DNA from: Trichuris trichiura
Taxonomy: Eukaryota > Nematoda > Enoplea > Trichinellida > Trichuridae
Reading direction: 5' to 3'
Assembly: GCA_037903355.1 (NCBI GenBank)
Contig: JBAJFE010000005.1
Span: 248,001 to 312,000 of the forward strand
DNA: 64,000 nt
Under the pieces are notes generated by a model. The model ran no database searches. It worked only from the letters and a program-made list of their open reading frames with translations, and was not told the DNA's origin. How positions within the stretch are numbered: the stretch's first letter is position 1; each line of letters begins with the position of its first letter. A program made the translations under genes and the position numbers. Positions 50,143-62,166 of this stretch are shown piece after piece.

Positions 50143-51289
50143 GTAAGTAAGTCACAACCGCTGAACACGGGTCTCGGTCGACCCGAAAGCTCCGGAGTTA
50201 TTTAACACATTAAACGGGAATTATTCCGTAATAAAACTTTTGCATTATGAAAACATACGGTCCCGTACGAAGAAACCACATTGTCAGCTTTTTGCTTTAT
50301 TACTCCGTCCAAGTTTCCTGCATAGCTTTTGGGGCGAAAGCAAACTCACAACCGTCAGCTTAAAGATACTTTTAATTTCTCCTCCGCTCCTACATTCAGA
50401 TCAACCAGAAAAGAAAAACGGCGGAACATTTTTGTGCGTTTAAAGCGGTAAAGGTGACTGTCGTTCACCTGTATGAGTGGAATGGCGAAAAAATACAGCT
50501 TAGTAAGAGTTCTGTAGCGTTAAAGCACTGTTTACGCGGAAGAGATACCAAGAATTGAACACGTCGTGGAATCAAAAAAATATGGAATCGCTTCTCGAAT
50601 GTCGGTGAAAAAGCTGATGAGTGAACAGTCAATGAAAACACGAAATAACAGTTTTGCAGCTAAAGAATCTTCAACTTTGCCACGTTAAATATTTTAAAAT
50701 TTCAAAATACGGTCAGGTTGTCGATAGCTGAACCTGCATACTTTTCTTATCGGTATTCGGTTTTGGTCGCAGTGCATTTAGACGAAGGATGAGTAACTCA
50801 ACGCAAGCTGTCCCATGTCGTATCAAGGTAAGCTTGACATTGATAGTTGCTCTACGTTATCCAAGGCTTCTTACGAAATTGTTTACGTAGTAGTCTGCAG
50901 TTAATACTCCGCCTTTCGATTATTGCTAAGTTCTTGCGTAATGTTTCAGCTGAAAAAACTCGTAGAATTCTTTTTACAATAGTTAACTTTCTAAGTTGCA
51001 AGAATGTTGTTGGTTATGCCTATGTTTTGTTTAAAGTTTCTAAACTAATCGTACCTTTTAACAAGATTGTAATTCTTTTCTTTTTCTTCGTCCTTTTAAA
51101 AAAAATAGTGCAATTCGATGCTATATTTTTTCGTCGGTCTGATCCATAACTCTCTATAGAACAACTATAACACTGTAAGTACTTATTGCGTAATTGAAGT
51201 ATGGAATTTCGATCCCGTGAAAACTTTCATTAAGCGCAGCTTTCAGGAGGACACGGTTCCCGTCTTCAGCGCAAGATTAGTCTGTGCTA
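50143..51289. other. AT-rich stretch, no gene recognised
   Basis: The C-terminal part of the decayed Pol I subunit would be expected here, but I find no trigger-loop or bridge-helix motif. Nothing else is recognised. Confidence 0.35.
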
Positions 51290-52195
51290 GTGTTTCCACT
51301 GAGCAACTGCATTTAATTTCGTACGTAATGCCTTGCGGTTATCCCCCGAAACTAAGGGCTTGTCACTTCACAATATGGGACAGATATTGGGTGATCTTTT
51401 TGAACTCTAATTGAAATTCAAGAGGCTTTCCCAGTTGTTTCATCTTTCCCGTAATCTAGCGATATCGTAGAAGAATCAAGTAAGGCATTGGTGTTCACTC
51501 CCCTGTAGAAAACTGCCGACGGCAGAATCTTTTATCAGTGATCTATTCTATCAGGTTTGTTCAAAATCCGTCTTCCTTGAGCGTCTTTCAGAGATAATTT
51601 AGTTCTTCGAGAATAGATTCCTTGTGCTGTATTAACTTTGAACTAATACGTCTTGTATAGAGTCTGTAGTTACGGCTCCGAGATAGTAATAGTGGAGGAT
51701 CAGGTACGCATCTGAAGCATAGCTTATGCTAGATTTCTGAATTTTTGTTAATCATGAATGTACGTATGTAATTTTTAGTTATAATGCTCAGTGTGTTAAA
51801 CCGGCGAGACGTTGCTCCTCAAATGAGTAAATTTAAACCAGATTAAATGTTTCTTATGTTCTTTGAATCGCTCAGTTACGTTTAGCTCAGTTTCTTCTGC
51901 ATAAACGTTCGAACAGCTGCATTCAACTACGTGCAAGATGCTTTAACGTTTGTCCTCCGAAACTAAGAGTTTGTCGCTTCAGATTATGAAGTAGATATTG
52001 GGTGACGTTTTTGTTCTTTAAATAAAATTTAAGAGACTTTCCCAATTCCCTTATCTTTTCCTCTAGTGTACCGACATCTGAGAAGATCGTTTGCGGTTAT
52101 GGTTTTCATTCCGCTGTTTCTTTTCAGTGATCGTTAGTGTGAGATTTGTTAAAACTCTGTCTTCCTTGATCGTCTTTCAAAGATCATTTAGCTGA
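51290..52195. repeat. Two diverged copies of a ~300-bp unit, 611 bp apart
   Basis: 51290-51605 and 51901-52195 align along their length: CCGAAACTAAGGGCTTGTC at 51346 matches CCGAAACTAAGAGTTTGTC at 51957, followed in both by AGATATTGGGTGA, a GAGGCTTTCCCA/GAGACTTTCCCA block, and TCCTTGAGCGTCTTTC/TCCTTGATCGTCTTTC. The spacing suggests one tandem duplication of about 611 bp. Confidence 0.7.
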
Positions 52196-52199
52196 ATGG

Positions 52200-54930
52200 G
52201 AAACGAAAGGCTCAGCAACAGCGGCCTGCTTTTCTGAGTGATCGCTTTCCCTTTCGATGCCATATGGAAAGTAGCACCAGAAATATAATCCTGCGATGTT
52301 CTAGCTTCTAGACAGCTGTGTTGGTTCTCGTACGACTCCTCGACGCCATTATATCTCTTGACGGCCGTCATCGTCTAAAGCTGCTCTTCTAAAGCCTGTA
52401 GGCACCTAGAAGACGTAGTTTAACTGGCGAATAGTATGTGCCTATAGTTAAGCGGAGCCATATTCCTAGTTTTCAGAGGTCGAGTACTGAACGGAAAGCC
52501 GAAAATAAGAAAAACTTCTTTTTTACATTTTTCGTACAGTAGATGAACGAAAAGCAGGTAGCGGTAGTTTCAAAAATAGTCACAGGCCGCCCCCTGCGCG
52601 TTGGAGAAATCTTTTGTCGGCGAGATGGCTACAGTGGACCTGTAATCGTCCTGCGGAATGGGAACGGGAGTGCGGACCGGTAACGAGACTGTTTTTCTGT
52701 GGGATGGTTTTATTTGAAACCAAACAGAGAGCAGCGGGCAGAAAAGTATTCCTGCATCATTCCTTTTTTTAAATAGCTACTTTGGGTCGCGTAGAAACTT
52801 TGGAAGCTATAGATTTCGTTCGTTCCCTTGGCGGTGTTCGACGCAAGCCGCTCTTTTATACATTCAGCGCGCATGGAGGAAGGACTTTAGCTAGCGCATA
52901 TTAGTCGCTATACTTATGGAGAGCAATGTTGAGATTTTTCGTCGCTCGTTTGGACAATCCGCGGCCGAAAACAAGAAATAATTCTTTTTTTACATTCCTC
53001 GTACAGTAGGTGAACGAAACGCAGGTACCGATATTTTCAACAATACTCGCAGGCTGTCCGCTGCGCGCCGGATAGGTCTTTCGTCCGTGGAAAAACCGTA
53101 GAGCCGCTATGATGCTCCTGCAAAGTGGGAGCGGGAACACCGAGGGAAACTCACCCTGTTTTTGCTCGTGATCCCATCATTCGAGCAGAAATGGAAAGTG
53201 GCCGCAGAAACCAAATCATGCACCGTACTAGCTTTTATACAGCTGTGTTGAGTCGCGTACGAGTCTTAGAAGCTGTTAGACTTCCTGATGGCGGTGTTTG
53301 ACTGAAGTTGTTTTTCCTTGCCCTGGGGGCACGGTAATGAAGAAGTTTAACTGCTGAATATTATGCGCGTATACCTACGCAGAGCCATATTCCCGTTTTT
53401 TGGAGCTCATTTGTGCAACGGGAGAGCAGAAACATGAAAGCGAGTCTTTTTACATTATTCGTACCGTAGATGAACGAAAAGCGGGTACCAGTATTTTCAA
53501 AATTCTTAACTAGGCGTCGCATGCGCGGCGGAAAAGTTTTTTGTGAGCTAGAGGGCTATAGTAGCGCTGCAGCTTTCTTGCGGAGTGGGATTTGATACGC
53601 GGACCGATAGGGAGCCTGTTCTTCTGCGCGATGACTTCATTTGAAACTAAATCGAAAGGAGTGCTCAAAAACGTGTTCGGTGCATCCTTCTTGCTGCTAA
53701 GTGGATGCTCTGGGTCGGATAGAGACTTTGGAAGCTGTAAGTTTCGTTTGTCGCGGTGATCGACAAAAGACGCTCTTCTATACACCGGCCGCGCATGGAC
53801 GAACAACTTTACGTAGCGAGTATTATATTCCTATACTTATGGAGAGCAGCATTCGGACTTTTCGAGCCACGGGAGGCTGGAAATAGGAGAAATGACTTTC
53901 TTCGTACAGTAGATGTACGAAAAGCAGGTACCACGTTTTTCAAAAATACTCATAGGCCTTCCTCTGCGCGCCCGACTAGTGTTTTGTGCGCGAGAGCGTT
54001 TCAGTAGCCCAGTATCGGTTCTCTGTTATGGGAACGGAAACGCAGAACTATAATAAGCACCTTTTTTTGCGCGATGGCTTCATTTGAATCCAAATTTAAC
54101 GTAGCCGGCATAAACGTATTCCTGCATTATTCTGGCTTCTGGAAGCTATAGGTTTCGGTTGGGGCGGTGTTTGACCAAAACCGCTCTTGTATAGCCTGGG
54201 CGCGCATGGACGAAGTAGTTTAAGTAGGGAGTATCATAGGCCCATACTTATATAGAGCATAGTTCGGATTTTTCCGAGATCGTTTGAGCTACGGGATGCT
54301 GGAGATATGAAATAATTCTGTCTTTACATTCTTCGTACAGTATATTAACGATAAGAAGGGAATAGTATTTTCAAAAATAGTCACTAGCCGTCTAACGCTT
54401 GCAGGAGAACGGTTTTATTTTCGTGACAACTACAGACACGTCAAAACGCTTCTGCGAAAAAGATCAGGAAAGGTCGTGCGAGAACGAAGCATTTTTTTGC
54501 GCCATCGGTTCATCAGAAATGAAATCTAAAGTTGCGGGCGCAATCGTACTCCTTAATGCGTATTGCCAACTGATGGCTGTGCTGCCCCACTATAGAGCTT
54601 TGGAATCTGCAGATTCCTATGATTGTGGTGTTCCAATGGAGCCGCACTTGTATATTCTGAGGGGCGCATACAGGAACTTTTATCTGGCTAATATAGTGCC
54701 CCTATACTTACGCTTAGTGGCATTCCAATTTTTCAGTGCTCGTGCGAGCAACGGACAGTTGGAAATATGATAAAATGCTAGTTTTTGGATTAATGGTACA
54801 GTAGATAAAGGAAAAGCAGGTACCACTATTTTCAAAAATACTGATGAGGCCTTCGGAGCGCGTGGACAAATTTTTGGTTTGCGAGGGGGCTACCGGAGGC
54901 CGCATGAAACCGGTTCGCGTCACAAAAAGA
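52200..54930. repeat. Tandem array, about six copies of a ~450-bp unit
   Basis: CGTACAGTAGATGAACGAAA with AGCAGGTACC recurs at 52533, 53000, 53460, 53903, 54334 and 54795 (spacing 467, 460, 443, 431, 461). Each unit carries, in order, a pyrimidine tract, this block, TTTTCAAAAATACTCA, an AGGCC...CTGCGCGC stretch, a T-rich patch, TTCATTTGAAACCAAA, TTTGGAAGCTATAGATTTCG, CCGCTCTT-TATACA, GCGCGCATGGA and CCTATACTTATGGAGAGCA. A half unit precedes the first full copy. The best-kept part is the CGTACAG...CAGGTACC block. Confidence 0.88.
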
Positions 54931-56931
54931 CTTGCCAAACAGACAAGTAACGTCTTTTCACTCTTGCGTCAAAAGAAGGCATGTGAAACTGCGACGTCAC
55001 GTTTTAACTGTGCGTAAATTTGTTTCATTTGGAAAAAGAGGTGTGTTTAGCTTAATTAGAAAGGGCGCGTGTTGACTGCAGCTGGACGTGGGAGTTGCGT
55101 GAAAAGAAAGCGAGTCAGTCTGACTTGAAAGGCTATTTTGTCATCGTCGGGATACTTTTATGTATTTGCAGTTAAACGTGAAAAGTAACGCACGTAAACG
55201 GTATGACGTAAATTAATGAAAGAAGAGAATGATAGATTTCTTTTAGTTTTAGATTTAAAGTAAATGTTTTCAGAAAAGTGGGTATTGCGAATTGTTTTCC
55301 TGTTTCAAAAGTGCTCATCGTTTAAGCTCTGTTTAAACCGGTTGAAGTTGGCGGTGTATAAAATGTATGAGTAGAGAAGCAAACAGAGAAAGCGAACAAC
55401 TGTGATTTTTGCTCGAAACTTTAAGAATACAGTAAAATTGTGCTAAAGAAAAAACAAACGAATAATGAACGAAACGCAAATGAATACAATTCATAGTGGC
55501 AAGTGGACAAGAATAAAGCGATGGAACAGGAAAGCCGCAGAAAGCAGGATGATATAAAAGACGGAAAGGAAGCATAGAAGGCGCCATGAGAAAGATGAGA
55601 AAGAAGAAAAGAAACGACATAGGACTATTAAAGAAGGAGGAAAGGAATAAGGTAGAAAAATTCGAACAAAGGGGAAGAGAAAGAAGGAAGGAAAAATTAT
55701 CGAAGACAATTTTGTGCCAACATAGAGCACACCACACTTAATACAAACTTTAGCGGCTTTAACCAGAGTTTAAACGATGGCCAAATCAGAAACTGGAAAA
55801 TAATTGACATTTCAACAAACTTTCACCAGTTAATTCCCACCTACAATGGATAGCTGTGAATATAAATCCTTTACGATAAAAACTCTTAAACCGTGATTCT
55901 ATTTTATTGTGAACATAACGTTTATGTAAAAGCACAACCTATATTCAGAGATGTAATTATTGTTCCCAATATTTTCTTATTAAGTTGAGATTTAAGGTTT
56001 ATCGCACCATGTCGAAGGTCCTTTGAATCAGCGTTGATGGCGAGCAACAATCCGCCCTGAAAGCTCTACTTGGTAAGAAAAGATGAGAAAACAATACGTC
56101 GTATCTTTTTGAATAGTACAATAATGGAGTAATGCACGCAGTTATTTGGAAGTTTTTAATGTGTTATGTAGTTTGCCCGGAAAACCAGCCTAAATTTATT
56201 TTTCTTTTTCAATGACGATTGATAGTTGCCCATGAAACCGACCGTTCACGAAATCTACCACAACTTTGTCATTCAAAATCCTAAGGATAATAAGTGACGT
56301 ATACCCAATATGAAAACGGATACACCCGTGAAAACCAGTAATTTAGTTCCCCATTAAAGACGGAACATCAAAAAGTAAATTTGTTTTAAGAACAAAGCCT
56401 CTTTCAGTTCTTTTATCAGTTGCCATGGATTTTAAGGTTGTAAAATGCTGTATGCACAGCAGTCAGTCTCTGTTCAACCAACGTTTTTTAGAGTAAATTT
56501 GAAATACTGTAGATTCTAATTGACGGAAAAGAGTATTATTTTTTCTTTTACTCGATAAAATTATTCTTGTTTTCCTTTTCCTATCGCTTACTGAAGAAAT
56601 TGCACCACTTTTAAGTGAACGTTATCAGACTAAGCATTTAGGAATTCGTCAAAATCATATCTTTTTAAAGGGATAATCATATTTCAAAACGTTCTTTGCT
56701 CCCAATGTTTATACAATCAGAGTAAATATCATTCTAACTGAGTAAATACGATCGTTCTTCAAGGTCAACGAAATAGGTTATCAGTTCATTATATCAGCCA
56801 GAGGGAAGAAATTGTTTGAGCATTTGTTTGCTTTAATCGTATAGTAGTCAGTGCTAATGTTTGCACTTGTAAGATGTAGCTTAACCTCTTATACGCTGAA
56901 ACGATAAAATTCTATACTTACAAGCAATGTG
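54931..56931. other. Gene-free stretch after the 450-bp array
   Basis: About 2 kb, AT-rich, including a purine-rich GAAAGAAGGA stretch (55500-55700) whose complement gives spurious hydrophobic frames. No gene supported. Confidence 0.4.
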
Positions 56932-57204
56932 TCAATAGTAAGTGGGTTATTGAAACGACCTTTTATCAGGTCAATCAGTGATTTGCATACCACTAAAGTA
57001 TTGTGGCCGAGACCTAGACGCTCAAAATCAGTGTTCGCTCGTTCCGACTTGCAGAGCAGTTGCTCCTATGCGACTACTGCTGATCGCTGCTCGTTCATTC
57101 CAGTGGTAAATGCTGCCGGTTGGAGGATCCATTTGGAAAAGACCAGTCGCTGGACAGGACGACAGGATGACGGTGCCATATGGAAATGATGGACAAACCA
57201 GTTC
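56932..57204 (-). pseudogene. Fragment resembling proteasome subunit alpha 5, frame broken
   Basis: From 57204 to 57049 the minus strand reads FPYGTVILSS, ATGLFQMDPPTG, NERAAISSSRIGATALQ, close to the alpha-5 blocks PFGVALL, LFHMDPSG and ARAIGSASEGAQSSLQ. After a one-base frame shift it continues to 56932 with CKSLIDLIKGRFNNPLTID, resembling [20 protein letters not shown], and ends at a perfect GTAAGT donor. I find neither the N-terminal half nor the last exon nearby. The family identification rests on remembered motifs and is moderate; the frame break is seen directly. Confidence 0.42.
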
Positions 57205-57287
57205 AATGTTGCAATGAAAGATGGTGAGTCTTTTAGTCTTAAACATCGTTCATTTTTTTCTACTTTTAGAGATTCGATGATGACCAT

Positions 57288-57521
57288 TGGAAATTCGTGA
57301 AAAGGATCGAGCAGAGAAAACTGTCAAGATCGTAAAGTCGACCAAGGAAGTGGACGAGAAAAAGCAAAGGACGACAGCTCAAAAGGGGACGACAATTTCA
57401 AACCGAGAGGAGCATTGGAGATTCGCGAAAAGGATCGAGGAGAAAAAATTTTCCGGACAGCCAATCGTCTAATCGACCAAAAAAGAAGACGAAAGAGAAG
57501 GAAAGGACGACTGCTCAAAAC
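57288..57521. repeat. Imperfect direct repeat of about 105 bp
   Basis: GAAATTCGTGAAAAGGATCG followed by AGTCGACCAA and AAAGGACGACAGCTCAAAA (57290-57385) recurs as GAGATTCGCGAAAAGGATCG, AATCGACCAA and AAAGGACGACTGCTCAAAA (57416-57518), about 127 bp apart. The open frame through it is lysine/glutamate-rich and not a recognised protein. Confidence 0.6.
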
Positions 57522-57822
57522 AGAGGACGAAGAAAAGACGCTCGCCAGTTCATGTTGACTAATTTTTAGAGTGAGAAATTTGTCGTTTTTTGCTTATGTT
57601 GATTTTTGCAATATTTTAGGTTGAAAAAAGAAAACAGCTGGAAAAAAAACTTGGAAATTTTGGGTCGCTGTTCATCCGTCTGATCAATCAGTCAATATTG
57701 TCATACCTGTGGCAGAGAGGACTCGCTCGTTTGGTATTGTCTGTCTTCTGCTGACGTCAATTGACAATAAAGTTTTTAGAGTCGACCGATGTCCGTCTGT
57801 TTCCTAAGCGCATTTCAAAGAC

Positions 57823-58172
57823 GAAGACACTTCTGTGGAGAAGAAATGGATTGGTCTTCAACTTCAACACATATCATTGCTGAGATTTTTCTCAGCAACT
57901 CAATTCATTCCTTCATCATCTCTGACAGAGCAGATCATATCCTGGTGTTGGGTATGAATCTCTCTGTTTTATGATGTGATATTTTCACTTCTGCGACGAC
58001 GCGGCGAAGACACTTCTGTGGAGAAGAAATGGACTTGGTCTTCAACTTCAACACATATCATTGCTGAGATTTTTCTCAGCAACTCAATTCATTCCTTCAT
58101 CATCTCTGACAGAGCAGATCATATCCTGGTGTTGGGTATGAATCTCTCTGTTTTATGATGTGATGTTTTCAC
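57823..58172. repeat. Near-identical 166-bp tandem duplication
   Basis: 57823-57988 and 58006-58172 (period 183 bp) are the same except for one inserted C (ATGGATTGG versus ATGGACTTGG) and one A/G change near the end. Each copy holds a perfect stem-loop, GCTGAG-ATTTTT-CTCAGC. The same 40-codon open frame (SSTSTHIIAEIFLSNSIHSF and onward) ends at the same stop in both; no family recognised. Confidence 0.9.
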
Positions 58173-58377
58173 ATCGAGAATTTTTTGTCATACTTCGATC
58201 TTCAGCATCGTCTCCTGTTCGAAGACATGGTCTGGAATCATCTTATGGATCGCGCTCTCAGCTGATCGCGTCTCGTGATCATCATTCTCTCATCTCGTCT
58301 CATGTCTTCTCTCCTCTGAGCTGATGAGCTGTTTCTCTCATCATGTTCAGTTCTTTTCACTCAGTCTTTCATTCTCA

Positions 58378-58401
58378 GTCTCTCTCTCTCTCTCTCTCTC
58401 C
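58378..58401. repeat. TC dinucleotide microsatellite
   Basis: An uninterrupted run of about twelve TC units inside a pyrimidine-rich stretch. Confidence 0.85.
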
Positions 58402-58654
58402 TGGTTCATTTTCTGGGAGGGGGGTTGTCTTCGGCCAGGTTCTTTCGGTCCGATTGGTGGATCCGATTCCTGGTATTAGCACGGATCGGGAATCCGCTCC
58501 TGTATTCGAGTGTATTATGCCGGCATCCGGCGCGTTTTTTAAGTCTTTGTTTACTTAGTGGTTTTTTTGAGCAACCTTCTTCCCCCTGGTGTGATTTTTT
58601 TGATCACGTGGTTCCTTCCCCATTACCACGTTTCGAGTGACATTGCGAGTGACA

Positions 58655-59310
58655 ACCTCTCATGCGGTTATTTCTGAGATGGATGGATGAGTCATACCCC
58701 CTCGTGCGATCATTCTGACATGCAAATTTTGGGAGTACCCCCTCGTGCACTGATTTTGACATGCACTTTTGGGGGTACTCCCCTCATGCAGTGATTTTGA
58801 CATGCAGATTAGAGTATTTCCCCCATGCGATGATTTTGACATGCAATTTTGAGGGTACCCTCCGCATGCGGTGATTTTGACATGCAATTTTGAGGGTACC
58901 CTCCGCATGCGGTGATGTTGACATGCAATTTTGAGGGTACCCTCCGCATGCGATGACTTTGACATGCAATTTTGAGGGTACCCTCCGCATGCGATTATTT
59001 TGACATGCAATTTTGAGGGTACCCTCCGCATGCGATTATTTTGACATGCAATTTTGAGGGTACCCTCCGCATGCGGTGATTTTGACATGCAATTTTGAGG
59101 GTACCCTCTACATGCGATGATTTTGACATGCAGTTTTGAGGATATCCCCTCATGCTGTGGTTCTCACATGCAATTTTGAGATTACCCTCCGCATGCGATG
59201 ATTTTGACATGATCTACAGGGGTACTCTCGCATGCGATGACTTTGACAAGCGGTTCGAGAGTACCCCTTGATGCAATGACTTCGACATGCATTTTTCAGT
59301 GATCTCCAGC
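58655..59310. repeat. 41-bp minisatellite, about 15 copies
   Basis: The unit GATTTTGACATGCAATTTTG-AGGGTACCCTCCGCATGCG-GT repeats every 41 bp. The central six or seven copies (about 58840-59110) are almost identical; copies diverge steadily towards both edges and faint CATGC-spaced remnants reach about 59780. Each unit contains palindromes GCATGC and GGGTACCC. All frames of the minus strand stay open because 41 is not a multiple of three and the unit has no stop, so the 142-, 68- and 71-codon frames here are not genes. Confidence 0.92.
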
Positions 59311-60725
59311 ATGCAATGTGTTGGATGCTACTATTTGTGTGACATCCTCATGATATGATTTTATGGACTTGCACAGTGACTCCTTTTCATGCAATGACTA
59401 TGTTAGCGATGACAATTTTCTCGCTGGATTATCATACTGTCAGCATGCTCCTTTCATACAAGAATATTTACGCTTCTAGGAGATATACCCTCTACGTGAA
59501 GGCAACATGCCAGTGCCAGAACATCCATCAGCACAGGGGTTATACACTCCATGCCAATCTAACATGTATGCTTCAATTCCAATCATACATCTAGGAATCA
59601 TACCCATTACTAGACCGCTGTACGTTATAGGACTCCATTAGATATTTTAGACCCATGGGAGCAACATTCATACTTCGCATGCAGGTATATAGGTACCAGA
59701 GGAATGGTATGGCTCCACGGGTTACAAGCAAGTGGTACAACTCCTAATGTCAGGTGTTGTACCTTTTAAGAATAGGCAACATGCGGTCCATTTCCATCAG
59801 AGAAGGTACAGTATATTATCCCCATTTCAGAGCAGAATATGTTTCATGAAGGTCCATAGGTCAGTGCGAGGATGGCAGAAGTTGCCAAAATTGGTGTGGA
59901 TGTCTTGTGGTTTTAAACTTTCTTTTATTTTCAACTGCTCTGTACATTTCAAGTCCGTCGCATGTTGTCCTGTCGCGCTTGTCGTTGATCTTGAGACTTT
60001 CTTGTTGTCTTTGTGACAGTAGTCCTTCCATTCTTATGCTTGTCCCTGCTGCTTTCATCCGCTAGCATTGCGTTATCTTGCTTGAGCTCTTCAATTACCA
60101 TTGAATTGTTTTTTAACTTTTCAATTCATGACCTTTCCATTTGCTTCTTTCGACACAACTTGCACTTTTTATCCTTTCTCAAAATAATCTCTGCTGCTCA
60201 CAATTGGCCAACCGAGTTTGCATACAGTTCACATATTTTTTGTCATAACCTTTGCTCCGATTGTGCCAAATGAGCGGTCATTTTCGGACTTTGCTTTCCT
60301 TGTAATCGCGTCCCTGACAAACGATTTGTGGATTGTGTCTTTGTGAACATATAGCACCATTTGTTAACCATTGCAGATAATTTTAACCATTGTAAACTTC
60401 GCAACTTCTACACCGTACCTCCTCTAATGAAAACCTACAAGCCCATAACCACAATCCAACGGTCAAACGTGAGAACAATACTATCCCATGCATTTAAAAT
60501 TATATACATGCCCAAGTTATACCTTTCATGCTAGGCAGCAGACCTGTACAAAGAATCCAGGTTGCAATAAAATGTATGTACATGTTAGACGAGCACAATG
60601 CGACACATCTAAACCTATATCATGCCATGATGTAATACATGAGGATGTCACACAAATAGATATATGAGATCACTGTCATGCAATTAATCCATGTGTGAGA
60701 CTTCAATGTTATTAACACACCCGGC
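59311..60725. other. Degenerate flank of the 41-bp array, no gene
   Basis: Scattered CATGC motifs at roughly 40-bp steps suggest eroded minisatellite up to about 59780. The rest is AT-rich with no recognised gene. Confidence 0.4.
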
Positions 60726-60742
60726 ATGCAAACATCAATTCT

Positions 60743-62166
60743 TACCAATGGAACAGAATGTCGTGTAGTTCTTCTTATAGGTTCTGGCTTCTGGCTGAAA
60801 CTGAATGCCCTACCAACGTATGGATGGGCGGTTATTAGTTCAAAACGAGACAAAACTTTGCCAAGTCATCGAGAACAATCCGCACTGCTTTGGGTAGATT
60901 TTACTTTGGCACTTCACCCGAAGGACCTCCCAAAAATTCTTTATTTCATTATCCAATTCAGCATGCAAAACATAGAATGCAATAGTATCACAATGAAATA
61001 CACTACAACAACTGCAATGTTGTTTTAGCCTAAAAATAATTCATTATCTATCCGTGCAACAAAAGCTATTGTTTTGTAACAATTTAAAAGACAGCTTACC
61101 GCAAACTATGCCTTTATCACACCCAATATATGTGAGCAGTAGAAATGCCAAACTTGTCTCAGCTGACGATCGGTCTTTTTCAAATGGTACTTACCAAATC
61201 ATCGTCAACTGATTCATTTCTTTGTGTCCATTGTGGTAAATTCTAACACCTTGAATTCATGCTAGATTTTATCAGCTTTTTACTCATCGCTTCCTTTGCC
61301 ATCAGCAATTTCCGTTCACTTTCTCTAAAACGTCTGTTTGTCAACTCTAATTCACCATGACAGAACTAATTAACTTATATACTTACCAATGTAGAAGGAC
61401 TATGACAATGATGATCATACCAATGATATACCACTGTCCATATGATATTATTAATCACAGTTTCAAGACGACCTAACATTATGCAAATCAGCAGCAGCTA
61501 CTAACGGCCGTTATCTGACCTCTGATGTAACAAAGATAAGGCAAAACGCTTACTTTAGCCTGGTCAATGAACGATTTGACCTGACTTTCCTGTTTACATT
61601 CCATCCGAGTAGCTTCTTCGATGCAAACTAATAGACTTCTTTGGTCTATTACTTTTCCTTTCTGTTTGAACAGCGAATTTGACCTGTTTTCATTGTTTAC
61701 AAATGTTCGCTTCAGTTCCCTCCGGCAAGATTATCTGAAACTTTACTTTTAGTTTACTCAAAACGAAAAAATTTTTCATTCTTACCTTTTATGATGCGTC
61801 ATTTTTCCATTTGGATTTGTTTCCAATCCTGAAATACACTTACTACACAATATGAACGTTTCTTACCAAATCCATTTAGGAGGAAGCAATTTCTTTTTAA
61901 CATGTTGTGACCATTCCTTCGTTTCATAATGCTAAACTGAAACAATAACGTTTCAAATTTATCGTTCATACCTATTCGTTTCTTTTTGACTTCTTTTCGC
62001 TATCCATTTAGTTATTCTGGTGTATGCGAGAGCAACAAACACTTCACCTGCAAACGAAATTTTTTAAATTCAACTTACCTTGTCTACAACAATTGCTAAA
62101 CAGGCCAACGTCTCCAAAATGTCGGTTGCTGTTAACCTGAAAGCGACTATTAAATTTCATTTCCAT
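60743..62166 (-). CDS. Candidate multi-exon gene of very small exons, unknown
   Basis: Eight minus-strand donors of GTAAG or GTATG type occur within 1 kb (GT at 62078, 61971, 61866, 61785, 61553, 61386, 61194, 61099) and another near 60747, far above chance. A TATA box lies upstream. Proposed first exons: 62166-62079 (MEMKFNSRFQVNSNRHFGDV...), 62047-61972 (GEVFVALAYTRITKWIAKRS), 61931-61867 (IMKRRNGHNMLKRNCFLL), 61828-61786 (LETNPNGKMTHHK), then an open stretch of about 56 codons ending in QESQVKSFIDQAK at 61554. Phases agree, but the introns would be only 31, 40 and 38 nt, shorter than elsewhere in this window. Two joins skip the nearest CAG because it gives a stop. Later exons are uncertain. 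No family recognised; a decayed gene or chance is possible. Confidence 0.33.

Noticed and set aside
54399..54770. 123-codon plus-strand frame in the 450-bp array
   Set aside because: It lies wholly in one repeat unit and is not open in the other units.
58660..59210. Minus-strand open frames of 142, 68 and 71 codons with repeating RMRRVPSKLHVKI peptides
   Set aside because: They follow from the 41-bp repeat: 41 is not divisible by three and the unit has no stop in any minus frame, so the peptide cycles through the three frames.
52200..59310. Repeat arrays as CRISPR
   Set aside because: The DNA is eukaryotic, units are directly adjacent or of 41-450 bp with no short repeat/unique spacer alternation, and no cas genes are present.
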